DNA of 51,272 bases from Mucilaginibacter sp. (GTDB lineage Bacteria > Bacteroidota > Bacteroidia > Sphingobacteriales > Sphingobacteriaceae), in contig JAQBOP010000198.1 in the NCBI GenBank assembly GCA_028287975.1, positions 1-51,272 on the forward strand. The letters run 5' to 3'. Of the stretch, positions 26,672 through 33,392 are shown piece by piece; the first letter of the stretch is position 1; the number at the start of each line of letters is the position of its first letter. Below the pieces are notes generated by a model. That model made no database searches. It saw only the letters and a program-made list of their open reading frames with translations, and was not told where the DNA came from. A program made the position numbers and the translations under genes.

Positions 26672-27922
26672 ATGAAAAAAATAAAACTTGCGACTACAAT
26701 TGGTGCTGTTGCTTTCTTTTTAACTAATGCTTCGGCTGCCATCTTTAATGCTGATAAACCTATAGATGTAGTTGTTAACTGGAACCTTATCACTGTTAAT
26801 GCAACTAAAACCGCGGGATTAAATAGCAACTTAGGCACGCGCATTGAAGCCATAGAAGCTATTGCCGTTTATGACGCGGTAAACTCGGTTAAACACATTG
26901 GCACCCCCTATCATTATTTCTCGCCAATAAAAGGCAAAGCTTCTGTACAAGCTACAGTGGCTTATGCCGCCTACACCATACTTATAAACTATTTTCCGGC
27001 GCAAAAGACAAGTTTTGACACAGAGTTAGCCGCCAGCCTCAAAGCAATTACAGATGGCCCGGTTGGCAATGCCGAAACTGCAGGTGTTGCAGCAGCAAAA
27101 TCTATTATCGCCTTGCGTGACAATGATGGTTCAAGCCCGCTTACCACATTTGCCGGCAGCGCAAAACCCGCAGCAGGCGAGTACAGGCCAACCCCCGGAA
27201 AATTTGCACCGGGCATAGATGTTGAATGGGGGAAAGTGAAACCTTTTATATTAACCGGCTCAAAGCAATTTTTACCCGACCCCCCACCCGCTTTAGGTAG
27301 TGATGAGTACAAAAAAGACCTGGCCGAAGTAGCTAAAATAGGTGAGGTAAAAAGCACTGAACGTACTGAAGATCAAACCCACATAGCGCAATTTTACAAA
27401 CAAGATGCTGAATTAACTGTAAACGAAGCTGCCAGGCAACTGGCTATTGCCCATGGCACATCAACCTTGCAAAACGCGCTGATCTTTGCACTTACTGATA
27501 TTGCTGCTGCAGATGCCCGAATTGAGGTATTTGGCGGCAAGTACGGTTATTTGTTTTGGAGGCCTGTTACATCATTAAATGCCGAACCTGACGGATCTGT
27601 TAAGGATTATACCAAATGGACGCCTTTATTAACTACCCCGGCGCATCCAAGCTACCCAAGCGGCCATAGCGCCACAGTTACAGCGGGCTTAGAAGTGTTA
27701 AAGAAATTTTATGGCGACGACAATAAGCTGGACCTGCACACCACAACCACAGGCGAACCGGCACGTATAGTTGAATCTTTAAGTAAGGTTGAGTGGGAAA
27801 ACGGTAAAAGCCGGATCTATGGGGGGATACATTACGCATTCGAGAATACATCCGCACAAAATGTGGGTCGTAAAATAGCAGCTTACGCACTTTTAAAGGG
27901 GCCGAAAATTCTTAAGAAATAG
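26672..27922 (+). CDS. Vanadium-dependent haloperoxidase/PAP2-superfamily protein, secreted
   Basis: The protein is 416 residues from the ATG at 26672, with a signal peptide ending ASA. The C-terminal half carries the PAP2/vanadate-site motifs: an arginine-containing stretch YLFWRPVTSL, then HPSYPSGHSA (His332) and SRIYGGIHYAFEN (Arg plus His387). The N-terminal half (IEAIEAIAVYDAVNSV, YAAYTILINYFP) matches the helical part of the bacterial vanadium haloperoxidase family. Members either oxidise halides with peroxide or act as acid phosphatases, and sequence alone does not decide which. The 14-base gap to the following membrane-protein gene implies co-transcription. It is not obviously related to the sugar locus on its left, from which it diverges. 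Confidence 0.87.
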   Translation: MKKIKLATTIGAVAFFLTNASAAIFNADKPIDVVVNWNLITVNATKTAGLNSNLGTRIEAIEAIAVYDAVNSVKHIGTPYHYFSPIKGKASVQATVAYAAYTILINYFPAQKTSFDTELAASLKAITDGPVGNAETAGVAAAKSIIALRDNDGSSPLTTFAGSAKPAAGEYRPTPGKFAPGIDVEWGKVKPFILTGSKQFLPDPPPALGSDEYKKDLAEVAKIGEVKSTERTEDQTHIAQFYKQDAELTVNEAARQLAIAHGTSTLQNALIFALTDIAAADARIEVFGGKYGYLFWRPVTSLNAEPDGSVKDYTKWTPLLTTPAHPSYPSGHSATVTAGLEVLKKFYGDDNKLDLHTTTTGEPARIVESLSKVEWENGKSRIYGGIHYAFENTSAQNVGRKIAAYALLKGPKILKK

Positions 27923-27936
27923 CATATATTAGTGCT

Positions 27937-28749
27937 ATGAATCTTTCACTTGAGCAAAAATTGCATTATACTTTACGGCTTGCTGTAGCTATGTGTTTTA
28001 TTGGTCACGGGGCATTTGGCATTATTACCAAACCCATATGGTGTAATTATTTTGCCGTAATTGGCATTGGCAAAACAATGGCTTATCAACTTATGCCCGT
28101 ATTGGGCACTATTGATATTTTACTGGGCATCATCATGCTGGTTTATCCTTTAAGGGCAATTGCTTTGTGGCTGGTTATATGGGGAGTAGTAACTGCATCC
28201 CTGCGCCCATTATCAGGCGAACCCTTTGCCGAACTAATAGAACGCGCGGGAAACTTCGGGGCACCGCTGGCCCTGATCCTGCTATCGGGTGGGATTGGAC
28301 ACTTTCGCGAATTATTTAAACCGATCAACCCTTCAATTAAAATAGACGAATCAACCCTGGCAAACGTAACTACTTGTTTACGGGTGATCGTTTTTTTATT
28401 GCTTGCGGGGCATGGCTGGCTAAATATCATCGGCAAAAAAGGATTGCTTACACAATACACTAATTTAGGCTTTGCAAACCCGTTACAGGTTGCCCATATT
28501 GTGGGCGTATTTGAAATAGCAGCGGCTTTTATTATCCTGATCCGTCCTTTAAGATCGGTGTTGTTTATTGTGCTGATCTGGAAAATTGCGAGCGAGCTTT
28601 TTTACCCGCATTATATGGCATTTGAATGGATAGAGCGCGGCGGCAGTTATTGCACATTATTAGCATTATGGTTTATTTCAGAAAAAGTAGCTATCAATAC
28701 TTTATTCGCTAACCCCCGATTAAACTTTCACAGGACTGAAGCTAATTAA
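27937..28749 (+). CDS. DoxX-like integral membrane protein with internal duplication
   Basis: This 270-residue protein has about eight hydrophobic segments. Its two halves repeat one another. CFIGHGAFGIITK in the first half matches LAGHGWLNIIGKK in the second. DILLGIIMLVYPLRAIALWLVIW matches EIAAAFIILIRPLRSVLFIVLIW in pattern. FAELIERAGNF matches FEWIERGGSY. Each half resembles a four-helix DoxX unit. DoxX-like proteins take part in quinone-linked or thiol-related redox reactions, but many are uncharacterised and this one cannot be assigned. It follows the haloperoxidase gene after 14 bases and is followed by a strong terminator, so the two probably form a complete operon. Confidence 0.78.
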   Translation: MNLSLEQKLHYTLRLAVAMCFIGHGAFGIITKPIWCNYFAVIGIGKTMAYQLMPVLGTIDILLGIIMLVYPLRAIALWLVIWGVVTASLRPLSGEPFAELIERAGNFGAPLALILLSGGIGHFRELFKPINPSIKIDESTLANVTTCLRVIVFLLLAGHGWLNIIGKKGLLTQYTNLGFANPLQVAHIVGVFEIAAAFIILIRPLRSVLFIVLIWKIASELFYPHYMAFEWIERGGSYCTLLALWFISEKVAINTLFANPRLNFHRTEAN

Positions 28750-28772
28750 AGAACTTTATTAACTGATCGTAA

Positions 28773-28803
28773 AGCCGCCTTGCATATGCAGGCGGCTTTT
28801 TTT
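28773..28803 (+). terminator. Intrinsic terminator after the DoxX-like gene
   Basis: AGCCGCC (28773-28779) pairs with GGCGGCT (28791-28797). The loop contains the self-complementary GCATATGC, and seven T follow. Confidence 0.85.
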
Positions 28804-28903
28804 GTGATGTTATAGGATCTGTATCCGTCCTGAAAAGGATTATATGTTGCCTCACATCCCCTATGTTTTACTTATAGTATCCGTTAACAAACTATCCCTG
28901 ATA

Positions 28904-28915
28904 CGTATAAATACG
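28904..28915. promoter_or_regulatory. Site A of the CGTATAANTACG motif
   Basis: CGTATAAATACG is a perfect 5+2+5 inverted repeat. It lies 171 bases upstream of the collagen-like gene. Matching sites precede the small-lipoprotein/kinase operon and the 687-residue gene. The palindrome type suits a dimeric NarL/LuxR-type regulator, and one is encoded at 32334-33002. Confidence 0.55.
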
Positions 28916-29086
28916 CGTCGTCCCTGCTAATACTACGCCGATAACTTGGGTATATCTACACACCCAAATCAGGTATAAGCCCTGCCTTTTCTACCCACAC
29001 GATTGGTCAATTTTGGATCACCAGAAAGATAAACAAAACGTGCTTTCTGCTAATCATTTTATTAAACAAAACTCAAAAATAAAGAC

Positions 29087-30010
29087 ATGAAAAAATTTGA
29101 CTACTTATTTATGCTGTTAGTGATCATAGCAGTATTTGCATCATGCGGAAAAGATGGTGCAGTTGGGCCACAGGGTTCAACCGGGTCAACAGGCGCACAG
29201 GGGTCACAGGGAGCAGTTGGCCCTGCGGGACCTGCCGGGGCTAACGGCCAAAACGGAAGTGTAATTTATAGCGGCATTACCGCTCCGCCGGCCACTACCG
29301 GCGTAAAGGGTGATTTTTATCTTAACTCGAGCAATGGCTTGCTTTATGGCCCTAAAACAGACGCAGGCTGGGGAACAGGGTTCTCACTTGTTGGGCCGGC
29401 TGGTGCGACAGGTGCTATCGGCGCAACAGGAGCACAAGGCGCAACGGGTGCTGCAGGCAACTCTGTATTAAGCGGGACAGGCGTACCTTCTGCGGCGTTA
29501 GGCAAAACAGGTGATTTTTACCTTGATAAGAGTAGCTATTTACTATATGGGCCAAAAGCACTTGCAGGCTGGGGACCGGCAGCATCATTACAAGGCCCTG
29601 CCGGTACTGCTAATGTTGAATATTCGGGCTGGAACTATGCAACCAATTTCAGGGATACTACTGCAGATGCCAGCTCATTGCACGCTGCGGACCTTGTCGC
29701 TCCAAAACTTACACAATCAATATTAGATAACGGCCAGGTACAGGTATACTTTACTTTTGGCGGCGGTGTTTACACTTTACCTTATACCAGTAATGCAGGC
29801 GGTAAGCTAAGTATCATGTCATACTTGCCTCGTTTAGGGCATTTTATAATAACCCGCTTTACAGCCGACAATACAAACTCGGTAGCTTTATCTACTCTTT
29901 TACAATACCGTTATATCATCATACCGGGTGGTGTACATGTTGCAACCATCAACCATGTTGATTTGAACGATTATGAAGCTGTAAGAAAATATTACAGAAT
30001 AAAAGACTAA
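29087..30010 (+). CDS. Collagen-like repeat lipoprotein
   Basis: This 307-residue protein has its lipobox at VFASC (Cys20). Directly after it come Gly-X-Y repeats ([16 protein letters not shown] and on), a second block ([16 protein letters not shown]) and a short third block. Between them a non-collagen unit is repeated twice: [16 protein letters not shown] with AGWG, and [16 protein letters not shown] with AGWG. The C-terminal 130 residues form a globular, beta-looking domain ([36 protein letters not shown]). Such proteins are surface-exposed in Bacteroidota. The function is unknown. It has its own terminator, and site A lies 171 bases upstream. I infer it is a target of the two-component system encoded just downstream. 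Confidence 0.85.
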   Translation: MKKFDYLFMLLVIIAVFASCGKDGAVGPQGSTGSTGAQGSQGAVGPAGPAGANGQNGSVIYSGITAPPATTGVKGDFYLNSSNGLLYGPKTDAGWGTGFSLVGPAGATGAIGATGAQGATGAAGNSVLSGTGVPSAALGKTGDFYLDKSSYLLYGPKALAGWGPAASLQGPAGTANVEYSGWNYATNFRDTTADASSLHAADLVAPKLTQSILDNGQVQVYFTFGGGVYTLPYTSNAGGKLSIMSYLPRLGHFIITRFTADNTNSVALSTLLQYRYIIIPGGVHVATINHVDLNDYEAVRKYYRIKD

Positions 30011-30034
30011 AACAACCATCACAATTAATGAAGG

Positions 30035-30066
30035 GGCGTGGCTAATTGGCTACGCCTTTTTTTGTT
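30035..30066 (+). terminator. Intrinsic terminator after the collagen-like gene
   Basis: GGCGTGGC (30035-30042) pairs with GCTACGCC (30049-30056) with one G-U pair around a 6-base loop, and a run of seven or more T follows. Confidence 0.82.
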
Positions 30067-30155
30067 AAAAGCATTCTGTTAACCAGGTTAAAATTCGCAG
30101 GTGTTTAAATTTCAAAAAGGGGGCGAAAATAATTGTATCTGTTTATAAATCAATA

Positions 30156-30167
30156 CGTATAAGTACG
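30156..30167. promoter_or_regulatory. Site B of the CGTATAANTACG motif
   Basis: CGTATAAGTACG (in the context ATACGTATAAGTACGCAT) is a near-perfect inverted repeat, 152 bases before the ATG at 30320. That gene begins the run containing the histidine kinase and response regulator, so the site suggests autoregulation. Confidence 0.55.
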
Positions 30168-30319
30168 CATATTTTAAAGTGTAATTTCGCTATTAATAAA
30201 TTATTATTAACCTTTACTTTATGCTACAATAACCATTGTTGTAGTAAACATGTTTTATACCTATTGCTATCTGTAAAATATCAACTTAAACAATAATTAA
30301 TAACTAACCCTCCAAAATT

Positions 30320-30820
30320 ATGAAAACTTTAAAAACCTTAATTTTAACAGGCACTATGCTTGGTATTACCCTTATGTTCTCTCAGTGCAGGCAACAGCCA
30401 CCGGTCGATGATGGGTCGCAACCGCAAATACCTTATGACAAAGAGAAAGCGCAGGTGCACATTATTTCTATTAAAACAGCGGCGCAATATGTATCAACCT
30501 ACAAAGTTGGCCGGCTTGGGTTAGACAGGCAGGTAAGAGATACAGGTTATCTTACTAAAAGTTTTAACCTGCCAATAGCCGAGCAATTTAACCGCGACGC
30601 AATTGCTGCATTATTAAATCAACCGGGCGCACAAGGCGTACGTATTTATTTGGGCCAGGACAAAAACGGTTTGGTAAACCTGGTACTGGTAGCAACCGAC
30701 GAAAAAGGTAAGGACATAACCGGCGATGATGGCCGTATTATGAAGTTTACCACTAATAGTACTCCGGCAATAGCGCTTGAGGCCGGCCAACGTTGCCCAA
30801 CTTTATGCAGCCCTAATTAA
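30320..30820 (+). CDS. Small lipoprotein of unknown function
   Basis: This 166-residue protein has a signal peptide and lipobox ending MFSQC (Cys23), then a spacer rich in Gln, Pro and Asp (RQQPPVDDGSQPQIPYD). The folded part contains SIKTAAQYVSTYKVGRLGL and PGAQGVRIYLGQDKNGLVNLVLV. It ends with a two-cysteine tail, QRCPTLCSPN. I do not recognise a named domain. It is probably anchored in the outer or inner membrane facing the periplasm. It starts a tight plus-strand run with the membrane protein (15-base gap), kinase and regulator, and may be a sensor or accessory part of that pathway, which is inference from context only. Confidence 0.75.
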   Translation: MKTLKTLILTGTMLGITLMFSQCRQQPPVDDGSQPQIPYDKEKAQVHIISIKTAAQYVSTYKVGRLGLDRQVRDTGYLTKSFNLPIAEQFNRDAIAALLNQPGAQGVRIYLGQDKNGLVNLVLVATDEKGKDITGDDGRIMKFTTNSTPAIALEAGQRCPTLCSPN

Positions 30821-30835
30821 TATAACGACCTGTAA

Positions 30836-31507
30836 ATGGATAGTAATGTTTTAAACTTTTTAATGAGTGAATCTATACTGATACCCATCATTATAGGTGC
30901 TGTGCGTATTAAAAGGTTAACCAAAGCATATTATCCATTTTTTATTTTTTTACTATTAGGCCTCTTATCAGAACTGGTAAGTTTTATTCTTATAGACACA
31001 TTTAAAGCAAGCAACGCATCTGTCATCAAGATTTACAGCCTGGTGGAGTGTTGTATAATTTTGTACCAGCTATATATATGGAAGAGCTCTGCCAGGTACC
31101 GGCAGGGCTTTATTTTCTTAGCTGTAGCTTGTATTGTTTTCTGGATAATAGAACACGTAGTATTTTTAAATATAAACACATGGAGCCCCTATTTTAGAGT
31201 TTTTTATGCATTTGTAATTATATTACTAAGTGTGAACCAGATCAATTCTATGATGTTTAACCACGACGGACCGTTATTTAAAAACCCCAGGTTTATTATT
31301 AGCCTGGGGTTTATTATTTTTTTCCTGTACCAGATCCTTTATGAGGCAGCTTATTATATTGGTTCAGAACAATCCACTATAGCCAATAAAATTATTTTTG
31401 GCTATAGCTATAATAACTTTTTTACAAATATGATCTATGCTGTTGCTATCTTTATTATTACTGCTAAGAAAGAAGACCTGTATAATCAATATTTAAGCAA
31501 ACAATAA
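30836..31507 (+). CDS. Seven-helix membrane protein of unknown function
   Basis: This 223-residue protein is almost entirely hydrophobic, with about seven predicted helices (for example FFIFLLLGLLSELVSFILI, GFIFLAVACIVFWIIEHVVF and FIISLGFIIFFLYQILYEAA). It has no signal peptide and no motif I can name. It sits 15 bases after the small lipoprotein and 35 bases before the histidine kinase. The kinase has almost no extracytoplasmic part of its own, so this protein could be the membrane sensor that feeds it. That is inference. Similar uncharacterised proteins beside NarL-type two-component genes are familiar in Bacteroidota. Confidence 0.75.
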   Translation: MDSNVLNFLMSESILIPIIIGAVRIKRLTKAYYPFFIFLLLGLLSELVSFILIDTFKASNASVIKIYSLVECCIILYQLYIWKSSARYRQGFIFLAVACIVFWIIEHVVFLNINTWSPYFRVFYAFVIILLSVNQINSMMFNHDGPLFKNPRFIISLGFIIFFLYQILYEAAYYIGSEQSTIANKIIFGYSYNNFFTNMIYAVAIFIITAKKEDLYNQYLSKQ

Positions 31508-31542
31508 AACCAGTGATTTAACAATGTGATCAAGATTGCGGC

Positions 31543-32283
31543 ATGGCAGATAAAATATTTTATACGGTTATTATCACAGCATTATTGATCGCTATTGTGA
31601 TCGTATTTTTTGTGGTATCGGTGATCCGTTATAACAAGAAATATATGCAGCTGCAAAAAGACAGGGTTCAGGCGCAAATCATGATCCAGGAGCTGGAGCG
31701 TAAACGCATAGCTAACGATCTGCATGACAGCCTTGGCCCCATGCTATCAACCGTAAAATTGTATATGCATAGCATCTCGGTAAGTGACGATACCGATAAG
31801 GAGTCGCTTGATAAAGCTTCGAGTTTTATTGATGAAACCATTAAGAACCTGCGCGAGATCTCTTACAACCTGCTACCCAGTAGCCTTGCCCGTAATGACC
31901 TGGCAATGGTTGTAAAAGAGTATATATCGCGCATTGCAAGCCGCCACCCGCTAAAAATTGATTTTGAGACCACCAAAAATACCGTGATCCCAAAAGAGAT
32001 AGAGATCCATTTATTCAGGGTTATCCAGGAAATTGTTCATAACACGCTAAAGCATTCAGGTGCAGCAAACTTAAAGCTGGTTATTGCCCAACAGCCCGAC
32101 GGTTTGTTTTTAATATCAGAAGATAACGGCAATGGGTTTAACCTGGATAATATCCGTAACGGATCGGGCGGGCTTGGCCTTAAAAGTATTGAAAACCGTT
32201 GCGAGATGCTTAACGCTACTTTTAAAATTATAACCGCTAAAAATCAGGGCTGTAAAATAATTATAAAGGTGCCTAACTCATAA
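31543..32283 (+). CDS. Sensor histidine kinase, HisKA_3/NarX-LiaS type, minimal input region
   Basis: This 246-residue protein has one membrane helix near residues 8-28 and no periplasmic domain, then a short linker coil. The dimerisation/phosphoacceptor domain has ERKRIANDLHDSLGPMLS with His61 as the phosphorylated residue. The ATPase domain follows: FRVIQEIVHNTLKHSGA (N box), SEDNGNGFNLDNI (G1) and SGGLGLKSIENRCEML (G2). It belongs to the group that pairs with NarL/FixJ regulators, and such a gene starts 50 bases downstream. Lack of an input domain suggests the signal comes through the membrane or a partner, perhaps the adjacent seven-helix protein or the lipoprotein. Confidence 0.92.
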   Translation: MADKIFYTVIITALLIAIVIVFFVVSVIRYNKKYMQLQKDRVQAQIMIQELERKRIANDLHDSLGPMLSTVKLYMHSISVSDDTDKESLDKASSFIDETIKNLREISYNLLPSSLARNDLAMVVKEYISRIASRHPLKIDFETTKNTVIPKEIEIHLFRVIQEIVHNTLKHSGAANLKLVIAQQPDGLFLISEDNGNGFNLDNIRNGSGGLGLKSIENRCEMLNATFKIITAKNQGCKIIIKVPNS

Positions 32284-32333
32284 TTTATGCTATTTTTGAT
32301 AAAAGTTTTAACCCCCAATAATTACAAGGCTCA

Positions 32334-33002
32334 ATGTATTATAATATCAATATTGTAATTGCTGACGACCATGAGATCTTTTTGGATGGCCTGGCATTGA
32401 TGCTATCCAAGCACCAGGGCTTTAACGTTCTTGGCCGGGCGTTAAATGGCCAGCAGTTGCTTGAAATTGTAACCCGCGAAAACCCGGATATTGTATTAAC
32501 AGATATCCGTATGCCTATTTTGGATGGCATCCAAAGCACCAGGCAGATCCTGTCGGCACATCCGCATATCGGCGTCATCGCTTTATCCATGTTTGACGAA
32601 GAGAACCTGATCGTAGAGATGCTTGAGGCTGGCGCAAAAGGGTACCTGCTAAAAAATGCGCATAAAGATGAGATCATTGACGCTGTGGTAAACGTTTATC
32701 AAAATAAAAATTACTATTGCGCCCAAACATCTTCAAGGTTGGCTACCATGATCGTGCGCAGCAAGTTCAGCCCTTTCTCAGAACCAAAGATAGTGTTGAA
32801 TGATAGAGAGAAAACTATCATCCAGATGATCTGTCAACAACAAACAACACAGCAAATAGCCGATAAGATCTATCTAAGCAAACGGACAGTTGAAGGTTAT
32901 CGCGTGAAAATACTTGAAAAGATCCAGGCTAAAAACATTGCCGGGGTTGTGATCTTCGCACTAAAAAATAACATCATTAAAGAAGAGGATGTGTTGTATT
33001 AA
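32334..33002 (+). CDS. NarL/FixJ-type response regulator
   Basis: This 222-residue protein has a receiver domain with the acidic pair Asp11-Asp12, phosphoacceptor Asp57 in DIVLTDIRMP, and Lys107 in GYLLKN. The C-terminal LuxR/GerE helix-turn-helix is seen in LNDREKTIIQMICQQQTTQQ and KIYLSKRTVEGYRVKI. Regulators of this type bind short inverted repeats as dimers after phosphorylation. Three inverted repeats of the form CGTATAANTACG lie upstream of genes in this cluster, including the run that contains this gene. I infer these are its operators. It is the last gene of the run beginning at 30320. No clear terminator follows. Confidence 0.94.
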   Translation: MYYNINIVIADDHEIFLDGLALMLSKHQGFNVLGRALNGQQLLEIVTRENPDIVLTDIRMPILDGIQSTRQILSAHPHIGVIALSMFDEENLIVEMLEAGAKGYLLKNAHKDEIIDAVVNVYQNKNYYCAQTSSRLATMIVRSKFSPFSEPKIVLNDREKTIIQMICQQQTTQQIADKIYLSKRTVEGYRVKILEKIQAKNIAGVVIFALKNNIIKEEDVLY

Positions 33003-33388
33003 CATATCTTCCTTTTTTATATATCTGATCATTTTTTTTGTTCTTGCAGTAAATACGCTAAAATAAGCTTCGTGCATTTTAGTCAGTTTGCCTTTACCCC
33101 TTATTTCGGTCGTTTACGGCTAATTCCCCTTCCTTTCTCGCATACTCATACTTGCCATATCTCACTGATATACAATATCACACGTAATAGTGCTGCTTAA
33201 AAAAGCGTATAACTACGCAGTCATATCAGGTACTACTCCTCTCTAATAGCCCCTCTTACTGCCATAGCTTTGGGTATGCTCAAATCAATAAATATTTAGA
33301 GCACAGACCCGGAAGCCGAAAGGGGAAAAATGAGTAGGCAAGAAAAATATTTGACCGGTTACCCCCGGCCGACACAAATACCAAGATC
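33003..33388. other. Intergenic/leader region before the 687-residue gene
   Basis: No sizeable gene is seen. CGTATAACTACG is at 33206-33217. TTTGGG (33269-33274) and CTCAAA (33279-33284) can pair around TATG with one G-U, echoing the TTGGGT/ACCCAA hairpin in the leader of the collagen-like gene. A 20-codon frame with a good ribosome-binding site fills 33330-33392. Confidence 0.6.
33206..33217. promoter_or_regulatory. Site C of the CGTATAANTACG motif
   Basis: CGTATAACTACG, extended to GCGTATAACTACGC (33205-33218), lies 171 bases upstream of the ATG at 33389. The spacing from site A to its gene is the same 171 bases. It is a likely operator shared with sites A and B. Confidence 0.55.
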
Positions 33389-33392
33389 ATGA
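33330..33392 (+). CDS. Possible 20-residue leader peptide overlapping the next start
   Basis: ATG at 33330 is preceded by AAGGGGAA, a strong Shine-Dalgarno-like sequence that is unusual in this phylum. It encodes MSRQEKYLTGYPRPTQIPRS. Its TGA overlaps the ATG of the 687-residue gene (ATGA at 33389-33392), the classic arrangement for translational coupling. It is too short to judge by coding statistics, and chance is possible. Confidence 0.3.
   Translation: MSRQEKYLTGYPRPTQIPRS

Larger units (their letters stand above)
28750..29086. other. Intergenic region: terminator, regulatory near-palindrome, hairpin
   Basis: No gene is seen. The left end holds the terminator at 28773-28803. CGTATAAATACG at 28904-28915 is the first of three such sites in the following cluster, with a loose TACGC half-site at 28934-28938. 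TTGGGT (28946-28951) and ACCCAA (28962-28967) form a perfect 6-bp inverted repeat that may fold in the leader of the next transcript. Confidence 0.6.
30011..30319. other. Intergenic region: terminator and second regulatory near-palindrome
   Basis: No gene is seen. The terminator of the collagen-like gene is at its left end. CGTATAAGTACG lies at 30156-30167. CTACAA (30224-30229) and TTGTAG (30239-30244) form a small inverted repeat of unknown meaning. The rest is A/T-rich leader. Confidence 0.6.

Noticed and set aside
29157..29620. Gly-rich short repeats as a DNA repeat array or CRISPR
   Set aside because: They are Gly-X-Y codon repeats of a collagen-like coding region, with no fixed repeat-spacer unit.
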